A stretch of 64,000 nucleotides of DNA from Isoetes taiwanensis (lineage: Eukaryota; Streptophyta; Lycopodiopsida; Isoetales; Isoetaceae), in assembly GCA_021234155.1 (NCBI GenBank), contig JAJEKV010000022.1, positions 10,387,883 through 10,451,882 of the forward strand. The letters run 5' to 3'. The notes below the pieces were generated by a model. That model saw nothing but the letters and a program-made list of their open reading frames with translations. It was not told the origin of the DNA and did no database searches. Shown here piece after piece: positions 1 to 64,000 of this stretch; position 1 is the stretch's first letter, and every line of letters begins with the position of its first letter. The translations under genes and the position numbers were made by a program.

Positions 1-376
1 AGCAAACTCTGATGTGTGCGTAACCAAATCTTACAGTAAAACTTGATCTTTTAAAATAAATAAACCTTAGGACATGACCTACATTTTAGCACATTGCTAT
101 AGGATTTTGTTGTTAAGCTTGGTTTTTTGTATTCCATTTTGTTCTTCCTAATCGTTAATGCATGCTTTCCAATGTCATGTTGACTAATCAAGTCTTTAGA
201 AAAAACTATGTGGCTCAAAACTACATTAAAAATACTAACACCATGATTGTTGTCCAATTTTACCCTTCAGTTATGCCAAAACTTGAACAATAGCTATCAT
301 CTTACAGACTTTGTTAAAATGTTGGCTACCACAAGGTAAATTAGAAGATTTACAACATGATTTTAAAAATCATGCA

Positions 377-764
377 TCTATATTAGCACTAGCCAATAGT
401 AATGTTGTTCATTAAGAATCCACACGCTCTACTCTTTTGTGGTATTCCTAATTCCGTTGTATTTGGACATACATAGATAAAAATTGAGATGACCCATTTG
501 TTTGTAATTCCACATGAGTGCATGGGTTTCAAACTGTTGTTATGCATCCTTCATTTTGTTCGACCTCAAGATAGTGTCCTTTCAGATTTGATTGCATATA
601 CAAACATTTTATCTGTCTCTCAACGATTCATGACTTATACCTTCCATAGGACACTAAAATTTTTAGCCCATCTACAAATGCATAATTCTCATGCTAGAGC
701 AACTTAATCCGTTCCTTGCAATATGAAAGTACTTATGCCCGGCAACGCCGGGCACCATTACTAG
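377..764 (+). mobile_element. Possible short Helitron with hairpin-CTAG 3' end
   Basis: Positions 737-753 form a perfect 7-bp stem, 3-nt loop hairpin (GCCCGGC AAC GCCGGGC), followed 7 bp later by CTAG (761-764) and a T. This is the classic Helitron 3' terminus. The same 28-bp end recurs near 55.7 kb on the other strand. The 5' end is a guess: TCTATATTAG at 377, preceded by A, fits the usual A|TC start. No helicase is present, so the element would be non-autonomous. The open frame at 489-707 is not recognised. Confidence 0.5.
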
Positions 765-1623
765 TATATATAAGGACTGAAAACTTAGTTGAAAAAAATA
801 TCCATTAGAGCAGAACCATATATATGCCGCCTCGTAGCACCCACTATTGATGAAGATATATATGCTTTGACAATGTGCTACTTTGCTTCAATGAGGACTT
901 GAGCGTCTAGACAATATTTGGCTTAGAAAAATTAAAGAGGTACCCCCCAAAAAAAAAAAAAAAAAAAACCCTTTTCTAATTGTCTAGATGATCCACAGAA
1001 AAGCCAAATAGAATGTTCTCTTTGCTGGATTGCCCTAGGGACTTGGCACATTGACAATAAGACCTGCTGATTATTCAATTGTAGTTGAAGAGATTTTGAA
1101 GCCACAACAAGTAGGCATAGCATGCTGAACAAGTAGACATAAATCTACTCTTACCTTACACCCCACAAGGTAAGGCTACATGACAAACACCAACTCTAAT
1201 ATTGTTTTGACTTTCAACCTTTCCAACTCAATTATTGCATGATCTTTAACTCTATGTCAAACCTAAACCTTTGGATTGTCCTTAATTCAACACTTTCACT
1301 GATGGTCTAGATCATATCAGTTTGACAAGCATGTAGTTGGTTGGAGAAGGAAAGATAAGTAGGAGCATTTTTACAACATATGTTGGTCTAGCAAAGTGCG
1401 CACAAACATTATAGAACGATGCATCAAATTATTCCTACATGGATGGATGCCATGTGATGTGTGATTGATATGAAGACCAAAGTGCAATGTTGGTATTGCG
1501 TGTGCGTCATTTCATAGAACCAACGGTCCTAGTTATATCACCACTTACTTCTACCGTTTCTCTTCTACTTGACAGTTATGCAATGTAAACTTAAGACAAT
1601 AATGAAAGAGAGGTCATAATTAC
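765..1623. other. No gene seen
   Basis: AT-rich sequence with a 20-bp poly-A run (949-968). I looked on the minus strand for the next Cache exon of the VWA-Cache gene and found none with splice sites and a matching motif. Confidence 0.5.
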
Positions 1624-53623
<52,000 letters not shown>

Positions 53624-53961
53624 GTCTTCTTTGCTCTTCTTAGTTTCCTTTTAATAGAAAGGAATGACTCCTAGGAATATATTATTACTTATTAATGATG
53701 TGGAAGAAGCAAAAAGCATAGTGTTATGGCCATTGGTATTGCACGATGTCTATTGGCCCCATGATTGCCCCACAACTTAAAGTCAAACGGGCAATTATGA
53801 AAAAGTCAATTTGTTACATGCATCCCTTTAATCATTTAAATTATCGAAAAGACACATGCTCCAGAAATCAATAACGTATGACAAAAACGTATAAACTTTC
53901 CAATGATGCTATGGAGATAATAATTTATTTACAATGTTTTTTTTAGGAATATAATTCTTAA
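53624..53961 (-). promoter_or_regulatory. Presumed upstream region of the VWA-Cache gene
   Basis: The 340 bp upstream of the exon 1 ATG, up to a GAT microsatellite. AT-rich, with AATATATTCC and CTATTAAAAGG as possible TATA-like elements and a CCAATAG(A) box near 53751. No experimental mark is visible, so this is placement only. Confidence 0.25.
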
Positions 53962-54557
<596 letters not shown>

Positions 54558-54760
54558 TTGCCCCTAAGGGGGCAAGCCCTTACTCATGTGGGTTCTTGAT
54601 ATTGTAATTGTAATTGTAATTGTATTGAATCACGCCTGTTAGACCATCAGGTCCATAGATATATTCTAGGTATATACTGGAATATACCTAGGATATGCCG
54701 GTAACTGCTTCAAACTTATTGCTCCCTGTAAATTGGCGGTCACCTACATTTTGGATTGCG
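54558..54760 (+). repeat. Dispersed repeat R3, copy 2
   Basis: Same order of words as 43331-43500, interrupted by an AATTGT tract and the ACCATCAGGTCCATAG phrase. Lies just upstream of the DeSI exons. Confidence 0.7.
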
Positions 54761-55022
54761 GATGTTGGAATCGGCTAACTGGCCAGCGATTATGTACTCA
54801 GTTCCAGACCTCTCAACATGATCGCCCAGATCTTGAATGCCTTCGGTTACGATATGGTCTGGGCTTTCCTGGGCCCCGAATGGAGCACTGCTCAAAAAAT
54901 CTCCAACACAGAGCTCCTCTCCACTGGAAGGTTTGGTGCAAAAATTATGGCATTTTATGCAGCATTTTGTTTTTAGACCTTTAGTACTTAGACCAGCAGT
55001 GTTGCTCATGTGTTGGCTGCAG

Positions 55023-55705
55023 CTCATGGAGTGGAGTATGGATATAGTGCACATGATTATTCTTCTAGTGGCATGTTTGAGGTAGAACCGCACAATTGTC
55101 TGGGTTTTATGTACAGAAAAACCCTTCAGATAGACACAACTGACCTGAATGGCGCTGAGTGTAGGGAGTTTATTGAGGACCTTGCTAGAAACTATAATAG
55201 GGATTCTTATCACTTGATTGCGAAGAATTGCAACCATTTTAATAGTGATGTGTACATGAGACTTATTGGTAAACCTATTCGTGGATGGGTAAACAGGCTT
55301 GCTAAGTTAGGTGAGCCTTTTGCTATTCAACGACGTCCCAAGTTTGTCATTTGGTTTTTTTTATTTTTGCTTCCTGCAGATTGCTATTTAGTTTCAAGCC
55401 TGATTGTCTTTCTGAATGTTTTATGTATGCAGGCCAGCTGTGTAAGTGTAACTGCTTACAGCCAGAAAGTTTGCAAGTGATAGCTGTCAAACACGCCTCA
55501 GAATATATTGAAGGTGCAACATAAGGTTTACATGTATAATTGAAAATGTTGATATTGCATTTTCTTTGACCTTGAAGTGATATTTTCTGTAAGTTATTAA
55601 ATACTTTCTTGTGGAATTGCAGATAGAAGTGAAGAAATAGACGAGGGAAGAGGCAGAGTAGAAATAATAGAAACTAGTTATGGTGCCCGGCGTTGCCGGG
55701 CGTAA
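55023..55705 (+). CDS. DeSI-like (PPPDE) protease, last three exons
   Basis: Exons 55023-55310, 55433-55513 and 55623-55705, all GT-AG with matching phases. The first encodes HGVEYGYSAHDYSSSGMFEV, then CLGFMYRKTLQIDTTDL, YHLIAKNCNHFNSDVY and GKPIRGWVNRLAKL; the second QLCKCNCLQPESLQVIAVKH. This is the C-terminal two thirds of the plant PPPDE/DeSI family, thiol proteases or deSUMOylating isopeptidases. The catalytic Cys (KNCNH) is present; the His should lie in an upstream exon (FHSGIE) that I could not find, so the gene starts far upstream or is truncated. The last exon ends inside a Helitron terminus, which supplies the stop. It is transcribed away from the VWA-Cache gene. Confidence 0.8.
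55674..55705 (-). mobile_element. Helitron 3' terminus on the minus strand
   Basis: On the minus strand a GCCCGGC AAC GCCGGGC hairpin (701-685 of 55 kb), then ACCATAACTAG and a flanking T: same end as at 737-764. The element body must extend to the right. A decayed relative of the hairpin (GGGGGCATTGCTGGGTGTAT) lies at 56311. The 5' end was not located. Confidence 0.6.
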
Positions 55706-58340
55706 ATGCAATTTTATTGTAGAATTATATGAATAAGATCTAGGATCTAAAAACATATATAGCGTTGTCAATGATGCTAATTAAGTTATTGTCCAAGATG
55801 GATGTCCACTTTATATACGTACATATCTGTAAGTTTGGTGTTTATGTGCGTATTATTGTTGTGAGTAATACAACTTTGGCCAAGAATGTCGAATCATCAT
55901 GAAATATTAAAATGCTTTAGGTTGTTATTGGTCATTGTTGTAGTGTAAAATGACTCCATAAAGTAGTTCCAAAGGCACGTAACATGAATCATAATGGGCC
56001 ATTATATTTTCAAATATCAAATTCAAATGTCACAATAATAATATGCATGCACCTATGAAGGTGATCATTGTTGCGAAGCTTTCAATGTGATTTTGTAAAT
56101 GTTCAAATTATAGTTGGTTGCATAGTTACGGGCCTGTTGTAGGCAATGATGAAGTTGTAGACATAGTTAAATACATATATGTTGATGCTAGATATATTGT
56201 ATTGATCTAAACAGGTTGCATAAGAGTTAAAGAGTCCTTTGAAATAAGAAAATAAAGTGACGCTATTAGTTGCGTGTTTTTGCAATAAGAAAATAAAATG
56301 ACCCTATTGGTTGGGGGCATTGCTGGGTGTATGTACAAATATATGTCCATGCGAGGCATTTGGTTGAATATGAGAAAGTGATGGTAGAGACGATGGACAA
56401 ATTAAACATCAAAAAGTATTGAGATGAAGTTAGAATGTGCCATGTGAACAGGGTATTAGCTAATGGCTATTGCTACACAAATTAATTATACATTTCAACC
56501 CGATGCTTTATGTTTGATACGCTCAAAAGATTTTGATGTTGAAGTATTGATTAGAGGTTATGCGAGATTTAGAAAATGTTATAACGAAAGAGGCATATAT
56601 TAGATAATATCTTTGGAGAAGTGTGTTGATTGCAATGGGTTCAAACGACCTTGTTATTTACAACTAAAAGTGTGGCCTAGCATAATTGCATTATTGACTT
56701 GTGTACAGGTAAATGCCATAAGAACAATATGTTATGCTAGGGATGATGTGTTGTTAATGTCAATTTTGTACAAAAGCAATAAGCATATCAATGCTCGTTC
56801 TTAAAGCAATAATGCATCCCAACACCTTGGGTATAGCGGTGACATTCTAATTGTCTTATGCATGGATGTAATTGCTATATATGATATATGAACGGACAAT
56901 AATAATAATGGAGTACAATTTGTGTCGGTCTCATTTGTTAGCAGCCATAAGAAATCATAGGCTCTCAATAGTGGCAAGCTTTGTTTGTGCTAAGTGTGTC
57001 TAAAAGATGATATGATGCAACATAAAACCAATGGATAGAAGCAACCAGCCCATCAAATCAAAACCCATGCATCTTTGAGCAGAAGAACTTTAATTCCTTG
57101 TTTTTTATTGTGCTGTAAACGTAGTTAATCCATGGCCCTTATGAATCTTAGCAACATGGCCTATTAATGTGTAGGATGTACAAAAGCCCACTACATCAAG
57201 ATTATTGCCATCAATTATAAGTGTGGTAAATGTAAGATCTAGAAAAGGTTTCTATAAGTAGAAAGTTTGGTTGAAAGTAGAAAGTGTTCCAACATATGAA
57301 TGAATCTGCTATGCAAGAATACACTGGAAAAAAACAGAAAATATAAGAGCGAAGTTCTAGATGTAAATTCATCACGTTGTAGCATCAAATGATAAAATAA
57401 TGTAACAACTATGGCAGAAGCAAACCTAGCATGTGTAAAATATGCTGCTCTACATTGTAACACCTCAGCAGTTGTCTAATCTGCTTTTGGCCTCAACTAA
57501 AAGTTGTGCTTTTGAACATCGATCATCGGGTGCAATAGTAATCTGATCTAGCTTTGAACACTGCAAAGGAAAATAACCTTGATAAAATCAACACGCAACT
57601 ACTTCTAGAATTTGAGAAGATCTCTATCACACAATAGAAACTTACCAACTGCTAGTGCTCTAAAATTGGCAATGGAGCTATGCTGCAACACCAAAACAGT
57701 TATATCATTGCGAAATGAAAGCCTCTGTACCTATATATTCTAGAAGCCTATCATGTTTAGAAAACAAAAATGGAAGTGGGTAGCATCCGTGACAATGGTC
57801 TTGAGGCCTGGCTAGAAATACATGCAATGAATAACGACCAACCAAAGCAAGTTGTCCAAAGCAACATGTCCTAAGAACTTTCTAGAAGACGAATCCAGCC
57901 AATCAAAAGCCCCACTATGTAAATTTCAAGCATTGTCAAATATGTTGACAGCCAAAAATGGTAGAATCAGAGGAAAGAAAAGGTCACATTTAGAATCTCC
58001 AAGAGAAGTATGAAAATTTGAATTGTAAGTTGTTTCAGGCAAACAAACACAAATTGGAGTTAAAAGACCAAATTCGACCTCTGCAAAAACTGCTTGGTAT
58101 ACAGCAGACGATGAGTCTCAATGTTCAAAAACTTGGCTGCAATCTCAAAGACATGTTTGGAATGGCTTTCTTTAAGAAATAGTACTGAAAAGAAATGCTT
58201 CAGAAAGTAGTTACGGATGACAATGCAATGCATACTGTAAGCCCAGGTGAGGTGATTGTGAAGAATGAAAATGCAAAACAACCAAAGGGCCAATCGTAAT
58301 TATAAACAAAACTTCCAAATACAGTAGCATGTGAATTAAA
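55706..58340. other. No gene seen; Helitron body expected at the left
   Basis: AT-rich, no coding signal. Short minus frames at 57463-57239 and 58293-58060 are unsupported. Confidence 0.35.
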
Positions 58341-58344
58341 ATGT

Positions 58345-58785
58345 TGTAAGATTCTAGTGCATGAAACGATGATTTAGAATATACATTATACTACAAAAAG
58401 ATGATACAAAATACACATCCTATCTTCTGAAATCTTAAGTAACTTGTATCGGAAAACATGGAGGTTATAATGATCGCTTCTCATATGTGATGCAATAGCA
58501 GAATTGCAGACTGTTCAAACCCTGATCAGAAGCTAACCAAAAGCTTTTAGTAGCAGATGCCATGAGAACAACATATGAATGTTATTCCAAATTAATGACA
58601 ACCAAATACGTTTTCCTAAAGATTCCAAGAAATAAACAAAGAGATGGAGTGCCCTTACCAGAAAAGAGGGCCAATTTTCAGTATGTCAAAACCGTTATGG
58701 AGCATTATGAGATGTTATTGATAGCTAGATATTCCACCATTAAGAAAAGATCAAGATGGAGTTTCTTTAAGTCATTGAAAAGAAA
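58345..58785. repeat. Tandem duplication D1, copy 1
   Basis: About 440 bp closely similar to 59045-59455 (offset about 690 bp), sharing CAGACTGTTCAAACC, GATCAGAAGCTAACCAAAAG and ACAACCAAATACGTTTTCCT. Confidence 0.85.
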
Positions 58786-59044
58786 TTAGGCCTGTAAAAG
58801 AAGCTGCAAACAGAGTTAGAATTTGCAGCAAGGATTTCAACAAAACAGAGAAGCATTTGCATAGAAATGATGGTAGATTAGAAGCATTTGCATAGAAAAT
58901 GATGGTGTAAATTAGAAACTAACAAAGCCGAGAAGCTTTTGAAATGCAATTTTTACCGCTAACATTAGAAGCCATGACAATCGCTCGCCATAGAAAACCC
59001 AATGCGCTTCCAAAAACAATCCTCCTCAATATAGTCCGCTCAAC

Positions 59045-59455
59045 GCTGTAAGGTTCTAGTGAATGAAACTACAAAATGCAAGAAAATTCAGAATACACAT
59101 CCTATCTTTCAAAATATAAAATAACTTGTACCTGGAAGATTGTAGAGGTTATGATGATTGCTTCTCGTATGTGATAAAATAGCAGGACTGCAGACTGTTC
59201 AAACCTTGATCAGAAGCTAACCAAAAGCTTTTAGTAGCAAATGCGATGAGAACAACAAATGAATGCTATTCCAAATTAATGACAACCAAATACGTTTTCC
59301 TGAAGATCCCAAGAAACAAACAAAGAAATGGAGTGCCCTTACCAGAAAAAGAGCAGATTTTCAGTATGCCAAAGCCATTACGGAGCAATATGAGATGGTG
59401 TTGATAGCTAGACGTTCCACCATTGAGAAAGAGATCAAGATGGAGCAAATACAAA
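59045..59455. repeat. Tandem duplication D1, copy 2
   Basis: Second copy of 58345-58785. A further duplicated piece follows: 59650-59765 and 60295-60395 share TAAACTGGTGCTTCTG / TAAGCTGGTGCTTCTG and CCATTTAAGA. Confidence 0.85.
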
Positions 59456-59799
59456 AGAAAAATGCTGCATGCACAGAAGATCTAAGAATATGAACTTGTC
59501 TGCATCTATGCTCTGATGCAACATCCAGCAATGTCACCATGCTCAACATCTGAGGCACAAAATCCTTATCCTATGCCACAACAAAGATAATATCTAGACC
59601 ATGCTTTGCAACAAAGAACTAAATCTCTGCCTAAGCTGATGGTCTTAAATTTTCATGCATTCTGTCAGCATGCAGAATGCAAGGTCTCATGTTATAAACT
59701 GGTGCTTCTGCCCATTTAAGAATGACCTTGGCAAATGCAGATAATATGATTCAAGTTGTAACAAATTATGAAATCGATAACAACTGAGCTAGCATGGAT

Positions 59800-60192
59800 A
59801 CCTTGTGTGATGGCCTTGTGAAACGTTGATCCAGCAGTCTCAATGATACATGTAAAGGCCAACCCACAAACTTTAGAGCAACACCCATCAAAGACAAAAA
59901 ATGGGCATAGATATAAAAGAATGTTCTCACCTGTACAATTTGTGTAAGTAGTAAAAATGTGATCTCCCAATTTGAGCGACCAGAGGAGGAGCAGAAAGTT
60001 CCTATGGCAAAGAAACTATGAAAGGTTGTCATACCAACTGAAACTCAAAGCTTTAATCTGCATAAAATACGAAGCAATAAAAAGAAAATTGAGTTGCTTA
60101 CCTAGAGTGATAGATGGTCTGCAACTGCTCAAAGAAACATTGCAATGAAATGCTCCTTATCAATACTGAGCAAAGCCAATGAGTCACACACC
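59800..60192 (-). other. Exon-like segments of unknown transcript
   Basis: Minus strand: CTCATGCAG|GTGTGTGACTC at 60192, CACTCTAG|GTAAGCAACT at 60102, GCCATAG|GAACTTTC near 60003 and TGTACAG|GTGAGAAC near 59933 are good splice sites. The piece between the last two is open as ELSAPPLVAQIGRSHFYYLH, and another frame near 59830 reads CIIETAGSTFHKAITQ. I recognise neither and cannot choose a frame. Confidence 0.25.
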
Positions 60193-60399
60193 TGCATGAG
60201 AGCAAAAATCAGAATAAGTCGTTCATTTAAAAGTAAAGAAACTCTCGTCCTTCTATAGTAAGACATAGAAACAAAGAAATGAAGAAAATCTTGCAGCATG
60301 CAGAAAGCAATATCTCATGGTATAAGCTGGTGCTTCTGTCCATTTAAGAGAATGATCTTGAAGAATGCAGATGGTATGATTCAAAGTGCCACATGGGCA

Positions 60400-62435
60400 T
60401 AGGCTACGACAATCAATTTACCTAAATAGAAGAACAGAAGGACATCTCTTATGCCTCTGTTTGCTGGGCTCTTTGAATCCGGAAAAAATATATTTAATGA
60501 AGACATGTCAACAAAAGAAAAAGAATAATCGAAAGGTATGATGTGAGCATGAAACAAATGAGCTTTGGCATCCATGCCGAACCAAATCGAAGCCCACACG
60601 GACCCAAATCAGAGTTGCATGCTATTGGGGCTCCGCAAAATCGGCTAAATACTCAACCGAACCTGGATCTTCTGCAGTCAAATTGTTCTTCCCACCGGCG
60701 CAGCTGTGAACCTATCCAAAACAAATAAGGCGTATCTCACTGTGGTGGCTTCCATGCCATGTTTGCCGAAATGAGGAACGCAAGGGCAAGGATTAGGAAT
60801 AGAAGCTGGATAAAAATTAGAAAAAATCAACTGGTGCATCCATGCCGAAATCCCTAAACCCACTCCTCGAAAGCATACGAAAAAAAAAAAAAAATTGTTT
60901 CCCACTTTTGGATTGACGCTAAACTTTTCCGGCAAAAAAAAAACCAACAATCTTAGGAAATCAATTAAAAAAAAATTTCAAAAACATTTTCGACCATACC
61001 AGAAAATCCCAAATTAACAAAGTAGATAGTAGAAATTGATAATGAGCTTCTACATCTAATGTACCTTCTCAACCTTTGATGCAGCGGCCTAAAGAATTGC
61101 ACTTGAAACATATTTTGGAATCTCTCTGAAAGATACTATGAATCATCAAACAAGATAGCGACATTGATGCCAAGTATTGCTGACTATATATGGCCACGAA
61201 TTATGTGATTTCACACATCTGGGCCTGGTTCATATCAATGTTTATAGGTTATTTGCACGGTGTATTTTATCGAGTGTTGTCTTGCGTTTTATGTACTTGG
61301 AGACATGAGAACAATGGTATATTTTATGCAGTGCTCTTTGAATTTTAGTACTTGGCAATATGGTTGAAGAAGTTAATCATGCGAAATATTTGGAAGTATG
61401 TGAAATGTAAGTTGAAGCAGTTGTGGTGTTGCTCTACTACAATTGCTTTGGGGATTTCCTTCAAGCCAAAGCCTTCGAAGCTTGCTAGAGAAGCAGATGA
61501 GATTTATCTGTTTGGCCTCTATCAAGGCCTCTTCAAAATACTGCAATGCCCGCTCGAAGAGTTCTTAAACGCTTTGGATGGCTTGGTACTAGCATAAGAG
61601 ATTGAAAAAGGTTGCAGTACTCCAACGTCGGGGATGGCAAGTGGAATGTAATAGATCAAAATCTTCGTTTTACATGTTCCAGTCTATACAAGACGGACTT
61701 TTTTGCATAACAGATGCTTTCTATTTGTTCATTTTTATTGCTTATATTGTTTAAAAATCAAGGCATTGTTGTTTCTAGAGAGCTGGGACAGCATCCCACC
61801 TGATGCCAGACTTATGGCCTTCTCAAAAACTGGAAGGCTGGGAGGTCGATGAAATTGTATGTACTTCTGAGACTTCTGCCCCTTCACCCTTATGTTGAAC
61901 TATGTAGAACTATAGCATATCAGCAAAGATCTTCCTTGAGGTGATGGTTACCAGGTGGTCACTTCTATAGGGAAGACCCCACCATTTTGCATAATGCTTT
62001 GTTGTTTTTCACTTTCATTTCTGGTATCATCATGGATATCATTTGTGTCTTCTAAAAATATATTTTCTAATATTTATCCAGCTGGTAGACCATGCTCGAA
62101 TGCATCTCGCTCTCGGATTTTGATGGGCCTAGCGAGCATGGTGGACTTTCTGTTCATATTGATGACGTATTTTGTGCTGATATTGAAGGTGGTTTTGCTG
62201 GTATTAGATGCTACTTTCTCTTTGAACACTTGCAATTACTATCAATGCAGTGACACCCACAATCTCTGTAGACTTTTACTATTGATTAGACTAAGCTTGG
62301 TTCATTTCTTCTGGAATCTGGTATTTTAAAACAACACATATATTTAGACATTGTGCTTTACAGCATTGACAAAATAATGCTTTTGGATGGTAATTGCCTA
62401 TGCAGGTATTGTTGTGGACTTATTTTAGACACTGC
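60400..62435. other. No identified gene
   Basis: The plus frame 61352-61597 ends with KLAREADEIYLFGLYQGLFK, protein-like but not recognised; 61955-62329 is another unsupported frame. ATCCATGCCGAA occurs at 60570 and 60838. Confidence 0.3.
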
Positions 62436-62439
62436 TTTA

Positions 62440-62600
62440 CAGAATAAGAATAAAAATAAGAATAAGAATAGATTTTTAGCGTCCACGGAGACCAATTGGC
62501 CTATGGGACCCAAACCAAAAAGAGAGTAGCAAGCCTATTATTGACAGGATTAAAAAACCCCCACCTCGAAGGGTTTTCGAGGGAAAAAACTTCGCAGTAA
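62440..62600 (-). mobile_element. Orphan LINE 3' end with ATTCTT tail
   Basis: Minus strand: TTGCGAAGTTTTTTCCCTCG, AAAACCCTTCGAGGTGG, GGGTTTTTTAATCCTG, GGGTCCCATAGGCCAATTGG, TCTCCGTGGACGCTAAAAAT and a tail of five ATTCTT-like units. The best preserved orphan 3' end in the window. Confidence 0.72.
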
Positions 62601-64000
62601 TAAGTATGCTGGCACGCTGTACAATTGTCTAGGACAGTTCAATGCCGTCCCGTAGGACACAACTGAGTCCCGTAGGACGCTTAGGTTTCTTTTCCTCAAA
62701 AGCTCACAAGATTGATATCTTCCAATATATATTCTGGATAAATCCAAATTAGATAGATCTGTAAATTTCCATCTGCAATTGTGCAGACAATAGAAGGGAT
62801 CTGTTGGCTATATATGGCAGTAAATCCAATAAAATGGGCTATAAAATGATGCTATCGTTCAGACCAGTTGTATGAACTGAACCGATCCTCGTGATTAAAC
62901 ATAATATACAATGGTTTACATCTCCGTCTATGTGCCTTTGTACCGAGCAAACTGTAATATATAAAGGTAAGAGGTTTGTTGTCTCCATTTAGCCTTCCTC
63001 TCTTCGCATTGTAATGTGCCATTCTGTAGTAGATTTTTTGCTTCAATGTTTGCTTCAAATCACTCTCGACAGAAGGAGTGTAGCTGAGTTGTAAATGCAA
63101 TGTAATTACACTTTGTCATGATCTGACATGCCCAAAGGTCTGTGCTATTGACAGTAATGCTATGGCATCAGAACAAGGTAAATGACTGTATGTTCTCCAT
63201 CATTTCTTATATTCTGGAGCCTTTTTCTTTAATTCTATATAACATATATTTTCTTGATTAAGGCATTATTATTTGGCCACTATAGCTACTATAGCTAAAT
63301 ATTTGATGCATGCAAATTCTGAGTGCGAAGGTGCTATTTGCAAAAGCTGACCTGCTTCATTTCTCACAAACATCATTAAGGTTCCATTTTTGTTTTGCAT
63401 ATGTAAATACTCTCTCTTCTTAAATTTGTGCCTTAGTTACTTTTTTTGCTAATTTTAAATGTTTCTTCCTCCACATCCAAGATTTTTTTTTTATTTTTTT
63501 TTATCATATGTACCTGCTTATCTCCAATGAATGTATGATACAAAGTGATATTGGTGTCTAATGATAACAATATAAACTTTCTTTGAGGTATTTGTTAACT
63601 ATAAAGGTTGGTAAGTGGTGTTCAGTAAACTGGTAAAGGGGACACCATTGGAGCTATCTAAATGTGTAAAAGGGAACATTAAGTATAGCCAAAAAAAATG
63701 GAACCAATAGGATATTTTCCCCTTTCTCAAAAATTAAAGCACAAGCTGGTTAAAATGAACCGTAATAATTTATTATGAAGGTTAGGGTTTTGACCATTAG
63801 ATAGCAGCTGAGCCCGATTCCAAAGGCGGCATTGATGATCCTTTAATGCTCTGATATTCTCTAAGATAATAACTAGATATTTGGCAATGGGTTTTAATTC
63901 CGATGGCTGGTCCAGTAGCCAAACTTCTGAAGAAGAGTACACACCGGATATTGAAACAGAAAGAGAGCTCCTTTGGTGCCAAAATACAGTAAAACTTGAG
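62601..64000. other. No identified gene
   Basis: AT-rich. The minus frame near 63942-63727 (SEVWLLDQPSELKPIAKYLV) looks protein-like but is not recognised. Confidence 0.3.

Noticed and set aside
54740-55237. 165-residue minus-strand frame.
   Set aside because: Opposite the DeSI exon, which has clear family motifs and splice sites.

Overview
The window looks like nuclear DNA of a land plant with a large, repeat-rich genome. The plant signs are several decayed non-LTR retrotransposon pieces with the plant-type zinc-binding reverse-transcriptase tail (WWQVLHRCLRVN-like, then a C..C...EHC...C pattern), a Ty3/gypsy gag zinc knuckle of the usual plant form, Helitron 3' ends, and a plant-type DeSI (PPPDE) gene. 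Huge introns packed with transposons and microsatellites fit a fern or another seed-free lineage best. That placement is inference.

The main gene is easy to miss because no exon is longer than about 340 bp and most lie 4 to 24 kb apart. On the minus strand, eight exons between 53,623 and 1,624 join with matching splice phases into one open frame of 469 codons, still open at the left part of the window. It encodes a secreted or membrane-anchored protein with a signal peptide, a Cys-rich segment, a VWA N-terminal region (FGSATG and YDPRKRLW motifs), a VWA domain with a degenerate metal site, and the start of a Cache-like domain (PLWSPSYTD ... GVAGID). This is the domain order of the alpha-2/delta subunit of animal voltage-gated calcium channels and related VWA-Cache proteins. 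Almost everything from 1.8 to 53.2 kb is therefore intron of this gene.

Region by region: 0-0.8 kb, possible short Helitron ending in a hairpin plus CTAG. 1.6-2.2 kb, exons 8 and 7. 2.6-21.9 kb, LINE fragments in both orientations, short interspersed repeats, degenerate AATCT arrays, two long GATA arrays and exons 6 and 5. 22.7 kb, exon 4 next to a CAA array. 24.6-27.5 kb, a broken gypsy element. 28.0-28.98 kb, a LINE tail and exon 3. 29.8-36.3 kb, an inverted-repeat-bounded stretch holding a TG array, a TIR element full of TTCTAGAA palindromes, and a broken gene with a GHTHDDID motif. 36.5-38.5 kb, a LINE with ORF1, endonuclease and RT parts. 43.8-44.9 kb, an exon-like MGCGASK start followed by a decayed acidic reading frame and a GAATGA array. 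49.5-52.8 kb, more TTCTAGAA and AATCT arrays. 53.2-53.6 kb, exons 2 and 1.

To the right, 55.0-55.7 kb on the plus strand holds the last three exons of a DeSI-like protease gene whose reading frame ends inside a Helitron 3' terminus. From 55.7 to 64 kb I see no identifiable gene, only a roughly 690-bp tandem duplication, exon-like pieces of unknown meaning, and a LINE 3' end.
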